Counted from the stretch's first letter, positions 17,727 to 27,375 are shown. The stretch: 64,000 nucleotides of DNA from Synechococcus sp. UW140 (GCA_945875915.1 CAMCMT010000004.1:41178-105177), one strand, 5' to 3'. Notes: generated by a model not told the origin, from the sequence alone. Program-made: numbers and translations.

Positions 17727-18529
17727 GAGGGGCTCAATCCATGCGCATTGCCCGGGTTTTACTCTCCAGCCAATACGCCTACATGCTCGAGTACCGGGCA
17801 GAAATTGCCCTGTGGACCCTCTCTGGAGTGGTGCCTTTCATCATGTTGGCCCTCTGGAGCCAGGTGGATGCCAGCGGCGCAAACCCTGGCGAACTAGGTC
17901 TGAATCGGCTGCAGTTGGGTCGCTATTTCCTATCGGCTTTCATTGTGCGCCAGTTCACGATCGCCTGGGTGGTTTGGGCCTTTGAAGAGGACGCCTTGCA
18001 GGGTCGCCTCTCCCATGCCCTCCTGCAACCCCTCCATCCGCTCTGGCGCTACCTGGCCGCCCACCTAGCCGAACAGGCCACCCGCCTGCCCTTTGTGGCC
18101 GTGCTTGTGGGTCTGTTTTTTCTACTGCAACCAGACACCGTATGGCTGCCCTCTTTGCCCCAGGCCCTTACGGCGCTGGTGGCGATCTGGATGGCCTTTG
18201 CGATCCATTTCCTGTTGCAAAGCGCCTTTGCCACTCTTTGTTTCTGGAGTGAACGGGCCAGCGCCCTGGAGCGCTTGCTCTACATCCCCTACCTCTTCCT
18301 GTCCGGCCTAGTAGCTCCCCTAGAGGTGTTCCCGCCAGCCGTGCGCGCCTTTGCCCTCTGGACACCCTTTCCGTACATGATTGCCTTTCCAGCCCAGCTG
18401 CTTTCAGGAAATCCGCTCACCTTCAGCGGTGGCTTTGCAGCCATGGCGCTCTGGATCGCCCTGTTGCTTCCCCTAGTAGCGCTGCTCTGGAAGGCAGGGG
18501 TACGCCGCTACTCAGCCATGGGGGCCTGA
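17723..18529 (+). CDS. ABC-2 exporter permease (COG4587 type)
   Basis: 268 residues with six predicted membrane segments; it begins at an ATGA overlap with the ATPase gene. RIARVLLSSQYAYMLEYRAEIALW at the N-terminus and the central FWSERASALERLLYIPYLFLSGLVAP match the DUF990-type permeases that work with COG4586 ATPases. The exported substrate is not known. Confidence 0.8.
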   Translation: MRGAQSMRIARVLLSSQYAYMLEYRAEIALWTLSGVVPFIMLALWSQVDASGANPGELGLNRLQLGRYFLSAFIVRQFTIAWVVWAFEEDALQGRLSHALLQPLHPLWRYLAAHLAEQATRLPFVAVLVGLFFLLQPDTVWLPSLPQALTALVAIWMAFAIHFLLQSAFATLCFWSERASALERLLYIPYLFLSGLVAPLEVFPPAVRAFALWTPFPYMIAFPAQLLSGNPLTFSGGFAAMALWIALLLPLVALLWKAGVRRYSAMGA

Positions 18530-18533
18530 AGCC

Positions 18534-19322
18534 ATGGGCCGCTACCTGCTCACCCTGCGGCGTTTCTGGGCCACGGCCCTGGCGGGCCAACTCGAATATC
18601 AGCTCAATTTGCTGATCGACCTGCTTGCCATGGCCGGCAACCTCGCTGGCAGCCTATTTGTGATCAGCCTTTTTTATGGACCCGGCCGCAGCCTCGGGGG
18701 CTGGAGCTGGGAGGCGGCCCTGGTGGTACTAGGGGTTTATACGGTGCTTGATGGAGTCTGCAGTTCGTTTCTACGGCCTAACTTGAGCACGATTGCCACC
18801 CACGTGCAGCAGGGCACCCTGGATTTCATCCTGCTCAAACCGATCGATAGTCAGTTCTGGCTGTCTTTTCGAACCTTTTCTCCCGCCGGCCTGCCGGAAA
18901 TTGGCACGGGACTGGGGCTAATCCTCTGGGCCGCTGCCAAGGTCGGTGCCTCGCCCAGCCCCACGGGTTTTCTGACGGCGGCGTTGATGCTGGCTTCAAG
19001 CCTGGTGATCCTTTACAGCCTCTGGTTTGGCCTGGCAACCACCTCGATCTGGTTCGTCAAAACCTGGAACGCCACCGAGGTGTTGCGCGCGGCCCTGACG
19101 GCAGGACGCTATCCGATCAGCGCCTACCCCTTGCGCCTGCGCAGTCTGCTCACGGTGGTGCTGCCGGTGGCCTTCCTGACCACGGTGCCGGCCGAAGCCA
19201 TCCTGGGGCGTATCAGTGTCAACACCGGTGCGGCCTCCCTGCTGATGGCCACGGTCACTCTGATGCTGTGCCGGGGCTTCTGGCGCTATGCCTTGCGCTT
19301 TTACACCTCGGCATCGAGTTAA
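18534..19322 (+). CDS. ABC-2 exporter permease (COG3694 type)
   Basis: 262 residues with six predicted membrane segments, starting 4 bp after the previous permease. Family-like features are AGQLEYQLNLLIDLLAM, LRPNLSTIATHVQQGTLDFILLKPIDSQF (core G-x-L-D-x-x-LL-K-P) and a late FLTTVPAEAILG. With the two genes before it, it completes a three-gene ABC exporter operon, the standard ATPase-permease-permease order of this group. Confidence 0.82.
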   Translation: MGRYLLTLRRFWATALAGQLEYQLNLLIDLLAMAGNLAGSLFVISLFYGPGRSLGGWSWEAALVVLGVYTVLDGVCSSFLRPNLSTIATHVQQGTLDFILLKPIDSQFWLSFRTFSPAGLPEIGTGLGLILWAAAKVGASPSPTGFLTAALMLASSLVILYSLWFGLATTSIWFVKTWNATEVLRAALTAGRYPISAYPLRLRSLLTVVLPVAFLTTVPAEAILGRISVNTGAASLLMATVTLMLCRGFWRYALRFYTSASS

Positions 19323-19421
19323 ACGAGCCGATGGGTCAACAGGGACGGGACCCTTTGTCGGCAAGATCACCGGCCCCCATGCCGGCGATGCGGGAAACTG
19401 GAGCGACGACAAGCGCTATCC

Positions 19422-19853
19422 ATGCCCCAGACCCTGCGGGACCGCCGCTCACCGCTGGTGAGTCTGCGCCCAGCCACCAACGATCAACAGGAGGCGGCCA
19501 ACACGGATCCAAACTCCCAGGCCGGAGCCTCCAGTCGGCGCAATGGCTTTGGCGGGGGCTCCAACAAGGGCTCGGCAAAAGCGGGCAAGCCGGGTGCCAA
19601 AGGCCGCAAGAAAAAAGGCACCGGCCTGAGCGCCGCCGATCGGGGACCCCTGGGCAAGGACCCAGACCTGGAAGCGATTGTGGCCAGACAACGGTTGCAC
19701 CTACCCCTCTCCGGTCGCCTAAGCGAAGCCGAAGTGACGAGGGCCTGGAAGCTGGCCGCCGGTGAACACCATCCGGACCGGGGCGGCCTGCATGACACCA
19801 TGCAGCTGATTAACGGTGCCCGGGACCTGCTGCTGGGCCGTGGACTGGTCTGA
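19422..19853 (+). CDS. J-domain-like protein
   Basis: 143 residues. The N-terminal 75 are low-complexity and Gly/Lys-rich. The C-terminal 60 form a short J-like domain: LSEAEVTRAWKLAAGEHHPDRGG with an intact HPD motif, then a helix ending in NGARDLLLG. It may be a co-chaperone that stimulates DnaK; the truncated J-domain makes this uncertain. Confidence 0.7.
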   Translation: MPQTLRDRRSPLVSLRPATNDQQEAANTDPNSQAGASSRRNGFGGGSNKGSAKAGKPGAKGRKKKGTGLSAADRGPLGKDPDLEAIVARQRLHLPLSGRLSEAEVTRAWKLAAGEHHPDRGGLHDTMQLINGARDLLLGRGLV

Positions 19854-19990
19854 GTGGAGATTTCAGCAGCTGTTTATATTTAGCCACTTAAGCTGCAGGC
19901 TTCACCTTGATGATTTATCGCCAGTGTTCACCCTAGAACTTCTGCATAATTGCGGCATTAATCCTCCTCGCAACTAGATATTTTTAACGG

Positions 19991-22171
19991 CTAGCACATT
20001 GCTTTGTGAATCTCAAGAATAGTGGGGAACGGAATATCAATTTTGTGGGCCGCGAACACCTGAATCACACCTCGGTTGATCCGATCAAGTTCATCAAGAA
20101 AACCAGCAAAACTCGGTTGATTAGAGCGGTAGTCAAATATGTAGTCATAGCTGAATGCCGAAATTGCCAACAGTCTGCAGGACCGGAAGGACGCCAGGGG
20201 TTCCCGATCAATGAGGTCTTTGATCAACAAAGGCACTAGGGAAAGTTGCTCCTCAGTGCAGTCATAGGATACTCCCACAACGACCCGGGAGCGCCCAACC
20301 TGATCAATAATCTGTCGCAACCTCAATAGCAGTTGTTCGCGGATATGTAGATAGGTACTCCAGTCCGACAGCTCTACCTCACCATGGCAAATCAACGTCA
20401 GATCATGGGATCCATTGGTTTCGAGGCTGACGATGGTATCGCTCAGCTCGGGCAATGCGGCGAGGTAGGACTTGCCATAGAAGAGCAGGTCATCCATTTG
20501 CTCAGGGCTCAGCTTGCCATCAATAGCGAAGTTTAAGTCCATGGCCTGGCGAGGTAGATCGTCAGGATTGCCATTACGCTTGGAGTAATTGATAATCGTT
20601 TCTTCATCAGCAATCGCATTGGGAATACTGATGCGACTTTCCAATGTTTCGAGCTCCACCGAGCGCAGGCCTATTTTGCTAACAAAACCAAGGTTGCTGC
20701 CAATGCGACAAAATTCGCCAACCCGCAGGGGTCGATCACTCTGGATTGAAAGGCCGGCAAATAGGTTGCCGAGCAACTTGGAGGCCCCCAGGCCGATAGC
20801 CAGGCCAGGCACGGCCGAAAAGGCCAAGACCGTACTGGGGGGCAAGCCAACCTTAAGGAGCAACTGATAGAGAAGGGCCATGGCGGCCAAGGCAGCCAAC
20901 ATGCGACTGATCGGCATCACCAGGTTGGTCATGCGCTTCAGTTGTAAGTTGCTTTGCCTACCCATGAGGATCGACAGCCAAATGCTGAGGGAATGGCCCA
21001 GGGATTCAAACAATAGAAAAACCGACCCCATGGCAAGAGCAAAGAAAATGACATAGAGCAATTCAGTAATAACAAATAATGAGAGTCCAGTTATGTTTAT
21101 CGCCTCTGTAATTAAGCTGCCAAAGAGGCTTGTCAAAGGTAAGGTGATCAGCAAGAGCAAGACCCTTTTCCACTCCGCCTTGCAGATGATTGCTTGGCCG
21201 CCGGCCTGCAGGGGCACCTTGGTCGGCGCTCCATAGGAGCGATGGATCCCTAGAAAAATCCTAAGAAGTAGGACGATGTAAACAGCACTAAGCAGCAGAG
21301 TTACTGAGATCTGAAAAACGGTTTGATCGAACAGGCTTTTCTCCAGCACGTCCTGCCGCAGCCACAAGGGAATTTTTAAATACCAAAGCGGTGAGACAAG
21401 TCCGCCGGGAGTGAGGCTGTATTTTTGATAAAAGTTTGGCGAAGCAAACTGCTGACAAACATTTACCTTGGTGCCCAATTGATCGTAGATCCTGAGGATT
21501 TCCGGAATCGAATCTGCGGCAAAGTAATAGTCAAGATTCGAAGGCTTATCCTTGATATTGTCGGTGAGCTCAATCGAAGTATCAGGCAGGGTCCAAGTTC
21601 CATCGGCACGGAGGCGGACCTCGTTGAGCTTTTTGATGGCCTGGGGGTCGGGTAGATTCAGATGAGCTTGGCTATGATTAAACTCGTAATCGAGAATCTG
21701 TTTTAGCTTTAGGCTGGCTTCATGGCCCATGTCCGGCTGAATGCTCTCGGGAATCGCCGAAAGATCTAGCGCTTTGATCGCCAAATCCCATAATTGATCA
21801 ATGCTAGCAATCGCCTGGCGATTCTTTTGGGACCAAAACCAGCCACTCTGATTGCTAGCGGAAGCCAACAGGAGATCCTGTTCCCTCGAAACCTTCGCCA
21901 TAACAACATAGAAGTTAAGAATCGTCTCCTTTGGACTTTCCCCAAGCACATCGGTTATTGGGTTGTCATCCCAGGCCTTGGCGGTGACCAGCAAGTCGTC
22001 ATAAAAGGGTTGCTGTTGCAATGCATTAAAAGCGCCAATGGAAGCGGCGGACCGGTTGGCTTGGGTCACCGAAACCGGCGTAGCCAGGCCAGCCTGAGCA
22101 CGGGACGGGGGGACTTGCAGCAGCGGCAAAAAAATCAAGCAGCAGGCCGTTAACCAGCAACCCAAGGCCAT
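19991..22171 (-). CDS. large MscS-family mechanosensitive channel
   Basis: About 726 residues from ATG 22171, beginning with a signal peptide (LGCWLTACCLIFLPLLQVPPSRAQA). A periplasmic region of about 270 residues, helical and low in known motifs, precedes four or five membrane helices. The MscS core follows: pore-lining VPGLAIGLGASKLLGNLFAG, then IQSDRPLRVGEFCRIG and IGLRSVELETLESRISIPNA. The C-terminus is an extended alpha/beta domain. The frame is open to 22420, but that part lacks protein character. GC content is lower than in neighbours. Confidence 0.82.
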   Translation of the reverse strand: MALGCWLTACCLIFLPLLQVPPSRAQAGLATPVSVTQANRSAASIGAFNALQQQPFYDDLLVTAKAWDDNPITDVLGESPKETILNFYVVMAKVSREQDLLLASASNQSGWFWSQKNRQAIASIDQLWDLAIKALDLSAIPESIQPDMGHEASLKLKQILDYEFNHSQAHLNLPDPQAIKKLNEVRLRADGTWTLPDTSIELTDNIKDKPSNLDYYFAADSIPEILRIYDQLGTKVNVCQQFASPNFYQKYSLTPGGLVSPLWYLKIPLWLRQDVLEKSLFDQTVFQISVTLLLSAVYIVLLLRIFLGIHRSYGAPTKVPLQAGGQAIICKAEWKRVLLLLITLPLTSLFGSLITEAINITGLSLFVITELLYVIFFALAMGSVFLLFESLGHSLSIWLSILMGRQSNLQLKRMTNLVMPISRMLAALAAMALLYQLLLKVGLPPSTVLAFSAVPGLAIGLGASKLLGNLFAGLSIQSDRPLRVGEFCRIGSNLGFVSKIGLRSVELETLESRISIPNAIADEETIINYSKRNGNPDDLPRQAMDLNFAIDGKLSPEQMDDLLFYGKSYLAALPELSDTIVSLETNGSHDLTLICHGEVELSDWSTYLHIREQLLLRLRQIIDQVGRSRVVVGVSYDCTEEQLSLVPLLIKDLIDREPLASFRSCRLLAISAFSYDYIFDYRSNQPSFAGFLDELDRINRGVIQVFAAHKIDIPFPTILEIHKAMC

Positions 22172-22601
22172 GCGCCAAGGGCGAGGCAAGCCCAAGGAGC
22201 TCCAAGGGGATCGGACACGGCCATGCCCTGGACGATGACGGACAGCGAAAGGATTTTTAGCTTTAATCTTCAATGGTGTGCCTAGCACTAACACTAATCT
22301 GACAGTGAAGGTGGCGCAGATTGGCAGCGGGACTTCGGCCTTTGGCAGATTATTGATGAACGGTCCATGCAAGGGCACTGGCTGGTTTATGGGAGCAGCA
22401 TGGGCATCGTCTTCAGGCACCGCTGGAAGCCAGCACGGCGTAATTGGCTAGCGGTCCCAGCTCAAAACCATTCCCAGCTCAAAACCGATCCCATCACCCC
22501 ACCCCAGGCCCAATCACGAGTCCACTTGCTGTTCGGCTTGGATTTTTGAATTTTATTTCCACGTGAGAGTCCCCAATCCAAGGGCCAAGCCCCCCTACCC
22601 A

Positions 22602-22642
22602 CCGCCGCCGGCACGGCCCGACTTTCCGCCGCCGGCGCGGCC
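22602..22642. repeat. 17-bp direct repeat in GC-rich intergenic region
   Basis: CCGCCGCCGGC-A-CGGCC at 22602-22618 recurs as CCGCCGCCGGC-G-CGGCC at 22626-22642, a period of 24 bp with one mismatch. It lies in the 22421-22721 gap between the MscS gene and the pseudouridine synthase, where I see no gene. Confidence 0.6.
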
Positions 22643-22721
22643 ACCCCGGCCTGGCGAGTGGGACGGACGATTCGCCATACCGGGGCTCGGCCTAGGCAGC
22701 CCAGCAAAGCTTGACCCAGGG

Positions 22722-23366
22722 CTAGCCGCCCCTCGCCCCACCACGGCCCCTGGCGACTGGGGCCAGCAGGATATGCAGCCGCTGCGCTTCGGGCCCGTCG
22801 GCCAAACGCCATTGGCCAGCGGCTAATCCGTTCAGGCTAAGGGGAGCGCCGCCATCCATCAGGTCAATCGCCACCCGGATCAGCCGCAAGGTGGGCAGGC
22901 CTACGGCCGCCGTCATGCGGCGCACCTGGCGGTTCCGCCCTTCGCGCAGCTCGATTTCCAGCCAAGCAGTGGGCACCTGCAGCCGGTGCCGGATCGGCGG
23001 CTGCCGCCCAGCGATCGCCGCCGCCTCCAGCTCGGCAGGTTCAAGCCTGCGGGCCCGCGCCTCAAGGGTTGGCCGACCCTGGATCAGGAGCCCCTGGCGC
23101 AGGGCCGCCAGGGCTGGCGGCCCTGGTGTGCCTTCCACCTGTACCCAGTAACGGCGCCAGTGGCCCCAGGCCGGATCGGTGAGCCGATGCTGCAGCCGGC
23201 CGTTATCCGTTAACAGCAGCAAGCCTTCGCTATCGGCATCGAGGCGGCCGGCGGCATAAATCTCGGCAACCTGGATGTGGTCGGCCAGGCAGCCCCAGCG
23301 ACTCCCAGGCTCGGGGGTGAACTGGCTGAGCACCCCGTAGGGCTTATGGAATAACAGGGTGGTCAG
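22722..23366 (-). CDS. RsuA/RluE-family pseudouridine synthase
   Basis: Converts a specific uridine in rRNA to pseudouridine. The catalytic motif GRLDADSEGLLLLTDNG holds the Asp, and REGRNRQVRRMTAAVGLPTLRL is the family's second core motif. There is no S4 domain, as in RluE. GTG 23333 would drop the conserved LLFHKPYG that is visible just upstream in the same frame, but no ATG, GTG or TTG lies between it and the upstream stop. The best match to relatives starts at CTG 23366 (TTLLFHKPYGVL), so either a rare CTG start or a local sequence change is likely. Confidence 0.8.
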   Translation of the reverse strand: MTTLLFHKPYGVLSQFTPEPGSRWGCLADHIQVAEIYAAGRLDADSEGLLLLTDNGRLQHRLTDPAWGHWRRYWVQVEGTPGPPALAALRQGLLIQGRPTLEARARRLEPAELEAAAIAGRQPPIRHRLQVPTAWLEIELREGRNRQVRRMTAAVGLPTLRLIRVAIDLMDGGAPLSLNGLAAGQWRLADGPEAQRLHILLAPVARGRGGARGG

Positions 23367-23388
23367 GGGCTCCAGGAGATCTGAGGTT

Positions 23389-23478
23389 TCAGGAAGCCTG
23401 GCGGGCCTTCCAAAGGTTGACAGCGCCGATACAGATCAACAACAGGCCCAGGTCCATCGAAAGCGGAGGCAGGATCAT
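23389..23478 (-). CDS. possible 29-aa membrane peptide
   Basis: Frame MILPPLSMDLGLLLICIGAV, then NLWKARQAS, with one hydrophobic segment of about 13-15 residues and a basic end. It resembles the single-helix small subunits of photosynthetic complexes in style, but I cannot match it to any. It ends 22 nt upstream of the proposed pseudouridine synthase start, and has no clear ribosome site. Chance ORF remains possible. Confidence 0.3.
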   Translation of the reverse strand: MILPPLSMDLGLLLICIGAVNLWKARQAS

Positions 23479-23625
23479 CAAGAGCTAGGGCCGGGCTGGC
23501 GCCAGGGATGGTGGCGTGACCCTAGGCGCCAGCACCGAGCCGCGCGGATGGGTTTGTCCCCCCTTGGCGGCAATGGCGCCACCTAAGGTGGATAGTGAAG
23601 TTCGAAATGGTCCTGGCGGTAGCGC

Positions 23626-23895
23626 ATGATCGAGACATCCGGCGTGATCGAGAAGGAGCAGGGCAACGGGTTTTACCTGGTGATGCTCGAGCAGCCGGCC
23701 GGTCACCAGTGCCTCTGCCGGGCGGCGGGCAAACTGACGAAATTCCGCATCAAGCTGCTGGCGGGCGACAAGGTTTTGGTGGAAATCAGCCCCTACGACC
23801 TGACCCGCGGCCGCATCACCTACCGGGAGCGCAATGCCGGCGCCACCGGTCCCCGTCCTGGCGGCAACAGGCCCGGTGGACCTCGTCGGCGTTGA
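23626..23895 (+). CDS. infA: divergent translation initiation factor IF-1 paralogue
   Basis: 89 residues with the S1/OB fold of IF-1: SGVIEKEQGNGFYLVMLEQ, CLCRAAGKLTKFRIKLLAGD and the near-invariant VEISPYDLTRGRITYRER. It differs from the usual cyanobacterial IF-1 by a Cys-containing strand and a Gly/Pro/Arg-rich tail of about 18 residues (ending PGGPRRR). It is not in the ribosomal-protein cluster where the main infA normally lies, so this is probably a second copy; the first copy is not in the window. Confidence 0.8.
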   Translation: MIETSGVIEKEQGNGFYLVMLEQPAGHQCLCRAAGKLTKFRIKLLAGDKVLVEISPYDLTRGRITYRERNAGATGPRPGGNRPGGPRRR

Positions 23896-23910
23896 GCAGG
23901 CGCCATAAAA

Positions 23911-23950
23911 GAAAAAGCCCCTGGCCGATCCAGCCATTGGGGCATTTTTT
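23911..23950. terminator. bidirectional Rho-independent terminator
   Basis: GCCCC (23917-23921) pairs with GGGGC (23939-23943), extended inside by TGGC/GCCA. It is flanked by AAAAA on the left and TTTTTT on the right, so it can end both the infA transcript (+) and the NTRC transcript (-), which converge here. Confidence 0.85.
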
Positions 23951-24013
23951 GTGGGCAAGCCTGGGGCCCAGGCACCGCCCCAGGCCCAGTCAGGAGCATG
24001 GCCGGTACCAGCC

Positions 24014-25408
24014 CTAGAGCAGGGCCTCAATCGCAGCCTTGAATTCGCTGCGCTGCTTCACCCCCTTGAACTGCTGCTTGAGCTCCTTGCGGAAGAACAG
24101 CTGCACGGTTGGTGTGCCGGTGACGCCAGCCTGCTCGGCGATCGCTTGGTCGGTCTCAATATCAATCTCCACCCCTTGGGCGGCGCCGCCGAAGTCCTGC
24201 AGCACCCGCTTGAGCTGGGGCTTGAGCACATGGCAAGGGCCACAGCTGGGCGACGAATAGACCACCAGCAGGGGCTTATCGCAGTCGTGGTAAAGCTTGC
24301 GCAGGGCGTAGCCGCCCTTTTGCCACAGGGCTGAGGGGTCGTAGTTGGCCTCATCACTGGTCGGCACCGGCACCGGCTCACCGGCCGGGGCCGGATCGAC
24401 CGGATCGTGGCTGACGGTGATCGCCAGGTCATGGTGGGTGAGCCAGCGTTCCGCCGCCAGGGCCGCCTGGCAGCCACTGCCGGCAGCGGTGATGCCCTGG
24501 CGCCACTCGGTATCGGCCACGTCACCGGCAGCAAAGACCCCATCGACACTGGTTTCGGGCCGGCCGGAGCGCACCTGCAGGTAGCCCTGGCCATCGAGCT
24601 CGATCTGGCCCGCCACCAGGCCCGTATTGGGGGTGTGGCCGATCGCATAGAAGAGCCCCTTCACGGCCAAGGTTTCCTCCTGGCCAGTGGATGTATGACG
24701 CAGCTGCACCGTTTCGAGCCAGTCGCCCCCCGCCACATCGACCAGATCCTGGTTCCAGTGCACGCTGATAGCGGGATTGGCCAGCACCCGATCGGCCATG
24801 GCCTTGCTGGCCCGCAGGACATCGCGGCGCACGATCAAATGGACCTGGCTGCCGTATTTGGTGAGATACACCGCCTCCTCGCAGGCTGAATCGCCGCCGC
24901 CCACCACGGCCAGTTCGGCGTTGCGGAACTGGGGGGTGGCCCCATCGCAAATGGCGCAGGCGCTAATGCCCCGGCTCCAAAAATCCTGTTCATGGGGTAG
25001 GCCGAGGCGGTTAGCGCTAGCGCCAGTCGCCAGGATAAGGGCCTGGGTTTCAATCACTTGGCCCTCCACCGTGAGGCGATAGGGCCGCTGGCCGAGGTCG
25101 ATCGCATCGGCGTCAGCCTCAATCAGGCGCGTGCCCCAGCGCACGGCTTGGGCCCGCATCCGGTCCATCAGATCGGGGCCCAGAATCCCGTCGGGGAAGC
25201 CGGGGAAATTCTCCACATCGGTGGTGGTCATCAGCTGGCCACCGGCGATACCACCTGCCTGGAAGCCCGTGATCAGCACGGGGCTGAGGTTGGCCCGGGC
25301 GGCATAGATGGCGGCGGTGTAGCCGGCGGGCCCTGAGCCGACGATGACCAGGTTTTCCGGGACGACCTGGGGAGCAGCGGCAGAGACCATGGGCTTAGGC
25401 GGACTCAC
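24014..25408 (-). CDS. NADPH-thioredoxin reductase/thioredoxin fusion (NTRC)
   Basis: 464 residues. Residues about 18-330 are a thioredoxin reductase: FAD site [18 protein letters not shown], redox pair CAIC (Cys151/Cys154), NADPH site [10 protein letters not shown] and [13 protein letters not shown]. After a linker of about 45 residues the thioredoxin domain (about 365-464) has [13 protein letters not shown] with the CGPC active site and the cis-Pro in [12 protein letters not shown]. Such fusions (NTRC) reduce 2-Cys peroxiredoxins and redox-regulated enzymes using NADPH, notably in the dark; common in cyanobacteria and plastids. Confidence 0.94.
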   Translation of the reverse strand: MSPPKPMVSAAAPQVVPENLVIVGSGPAGYTAAIYAARANLSPVLITGFQAGGIAGGQLMTTTDVENFPGFPDGILGPDLMDRMRAQAVRWGTRLIEADADAIDLGQRPYRLTVEGQVIETQALILATGASANRLGLPHEQDFWSRGISACAICDGATPQFRNAELAVVGGGDSACEEAVYLTKYGSQVHLIVRRDVLRASKAMADRVLANPAISVHWNQDLVDVAGGDWLETVQLRHTSTGQEETLAVKGLFYAIGHTPNTGLVAGQIELDGQGYLQVRSGRPETSVDGVFAAGDVADTEWRQGITAAGSGCQAALAAERWLTHHDLAITVSHDPVDPAPAGEPVPVPTSDEANYDPSALWQKGGYALRKLYHDCDKPLLVVYSSPSCGPCHVLKPQLKRVLQDFGGAAQGVEIDIETDQAIAEQAGVTGTPTVQLFFRKELKQQFKGVKQRSEFKAAIEALL

Positions 25409-25530
25409 TTCGCCTTCAATCTAGGCCCCTTACCTTGGGAGCTGGGGCCTGCTTCAGCAGGCACAGGACCCAGAAGAATGACCTGTGGACCAAAACTTGC
25501 AGCTCTTTAGGGGTAAAAAAGCAAAACATT

Positions 25531-25809
25531 TTAAATTTCAATACGGCCGTCCGAGTCCCGGCCACCCCAATCGCGCAGACCCTCACCTCCAAGGCGATCG
25601 CCCAGCCTCCCGCCCGGCAAGACCTTTGGAACCATCAACACCGATTCGGCCAGCAGCTCCGGCTGGTCATCCAGGCAGAGGATCCACTCACGAAACTCCT
25701 GGGTGAGGGCAAAGCTGTCCTCGTAGCGCTCGCGGGCGTCGAGGTTGGTAATACGTGCTACAGACCAGTTCATCGCCACCGAGAGGCGCCGTTGGATCGA
25801 ACCGTGCAT
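25531..25809 (-). CDS. hypothetical protein (92 aa)
   Basis: ATG 25809 is preceded by GGAG 7 nt upstream. Residues 13-55 (MNWSVARITNLDARERYEDS, FALTQEFREWILCLDDQPEL) look like a compact helical unit; the end is Gly/Arg/Asp-rich. I do not recognise it. Downstream lies a perfect GCCTGC-TTCA-GCAGGC hairpin (25447-25462), in the gap before the NTRC gene. Confidence 0.5.
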   Translation of the reverse strand: MHGSIQRRLSVAMNWSVARITNLDARERYEDSFALTQEFREWILCLDDQPELLAESVLMVPKVLPGGRLGDRLGGEGLRDWGGRDSDGRIEI

Positions 25810-25905
25810 GATTCAGCTCCGTTAGGGACCACGCTGGTCGACACAGGGCCAGGCCAGGGAGGCGGGTTCGCAGAAGTTCGCACTATTCCTGGATTAAGTG
25901 TGTAA

Positions 25906-27375
25906 TCACGGCTGCAGCAGAAAGTTCGGCAGTTGGGGGCCGCGCAAGCGAATCAGGTCGCCGGCCCCCTCGGCCATGGCCTCGAGGGGCAATCCCGGCG
26001 CCCGGCCCCAGCCCTGGGGGTCTGCCGTTTCGGCCACCCCAGGCCTGCTGCGCAGCAAATAGGGCTCACTGATCGACCAGCTGCGGGCGTACTGCATCAG
26101 CAGCGGATCGGCTGGAGCAAACACATAGGAGGGATGGCGGGGCACGGTTTCCAGCTGGCTGCGCTCCCCATCCATGCGCACCGCCCGGGTGATCGCCTGC
26201 ACGAAACGGCTTCGGGTCACCACCGTTGTCAGATAGGCCACGACCCGTAGCCGCGGCGCATCAAAGCCTTCCGAGGCCATGTCGATACTCACGAGCCAGT
26301 CGGCATGGCCGTTCTGGAACTGGGCCAGGCGGCTAGCCGCCTCGGGGTCCTGGGAATGGACGAGCACCACCTGATCGCCCTCCTCGATCAGCAGCTGGCT
26401 TAGGCCGCGAGCGTGGGCGATGTCGCGGGCAATCACGATGCCGCCGGCGCCCGGATGGTGGCGCCGCACCATTTCCAAGCGTTTGCGGGCATTCAGCAAC
26501 ACCCTTAGGGCAATACTGCTGCCATCGCCTAGGCGAATCGCCCGGCGCAGGTTGCGGGCCCGCCAACTTTCCCGCTCTTCGGCCGAAAGGGGGGAGCGTT
26601 CAAGGTCTGGATTGGTGCCCTCCTGGCGGCCGTGGTCGATCCAGCCATCTTGAAAGCGGAATTCCAGGGACCGCACATCGCCGGCGGCAATCAGTTGGCG
26701 TGGTTCGACGCTCAGGTCCGGCGCGATCAACTCGACCATGGCGCCGGCCTCCTGAACCTGGACGCGACGGGCGGAGCAGAACCCCAGGTTGTCAGCGCGA
26801 AAGGGGGTGCCGGTGAGCCCAAGCCGCAGGCTCGCGCCGGCGGTAAGGGCGCTGAAGGTGTGCCCCCAGGCGCTGGCCTCCGGCTCTTCCGGATCGAGGC
26901 CCAGGTGGTGCACCTCATCGGCAATCGCCAGCCAGGCGCCAAGCCCAGCGCCAGCGAGCTGCTCCTGCAGGGCCGCCTGGTTGCGGCTGGCCGCCTGGTA
27001 GGTGAGCAGCAGGCCATGCCAGGGGCTCGAGCCCTCGCTTGGATCGGCCCCAGCAAAGGCCGGGTCCCAGTCGCGCAGCACCAAACCAAGGCGGCTGGCG
27101 GCCAGGCGCCATTGACTCGCAATCGAACTGCGATGGGTGAACACCACAAAGCGCTGCAGCCGCCCATCGGCAGCCAGGGCTTGGTACCCCAGGAGGGCGC
27201 CGAGGGTTTTGCCGGCCCCGGGACCGGCGTGGATGAGCACGTCTTGGCCGCCAGGTTCATGGCGCTCCAGGCGGCGGCGCAGCAACTGGATCAGCTGGCT
27301 TTGCCACTGGCGCGGCCGGGGCGACTGGACACCTTGGACGGGGCCGGAAACCAGGGTGAAGGACGGTGCTGCCAT
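25906..27375 (-). CDS. superfamily II DEAD-like helicase
   Basis: About 489 residues from ATG 27375 (MAAPSFTLVSGP). Motif I HAGPGAGKTLGALLGYQ, Ia VFTHRSSIASQWR, motif II IADEVHHL (DEVH), motif III LGLTGTPFRADN, then helicase C-terminal motifs VSIDMASEGFDAPRLRVV and RFVQAITRAVR (arginine fingers as Q-A-I-T-R-A-V-R). This is the UvsW/RadD/XPB-like architecture, acting on double-stranded DNA or restriction-type complexes. No nuclease domain is attached. Confidence 0.88.
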   Translation of the reverse strand: MAAPSFTLVSGPVQGVQSPRPRQWQSQLIQLLRRRLERHEPGGQDVLIHAGPGAGKTLGALLGYQALAADGRLQRFVVFTHRSSIASQWRLAASRLGLVLRDWDPAFAGADPSEGSSPWHGLLLTYQAASRNQAALQEQLAGAGLGAWLAIADEVHHLGLDPEEPEASAWGHTFSALTAGASLRLGLTGTPFRADNLGFCSARRVQVQEAGAMVELIAPDLSVEPRQLIAAGDVRSLEFRFQDGWIDHGRQEGTNPDLERSPLSAEERESWRARNLRRAIRLGDGSSIALRVLLNARKRLEMVRRHHPGAGGIVIARDIAHARGLSQLLIEEGDQVVLVHSQDPEAASRLAQFQNGHADWLVSIDMASEGFDAPRLRVVAYLTTVVTRSRFVQAITRAVRMDGERSQLETVPRHPSYVFAPADPLLMQYARSWSISEPYLLRSRPGVAETADPQGWGRAPGLPLEAMAEGAGDLIRLRGPQLPNFLLQP

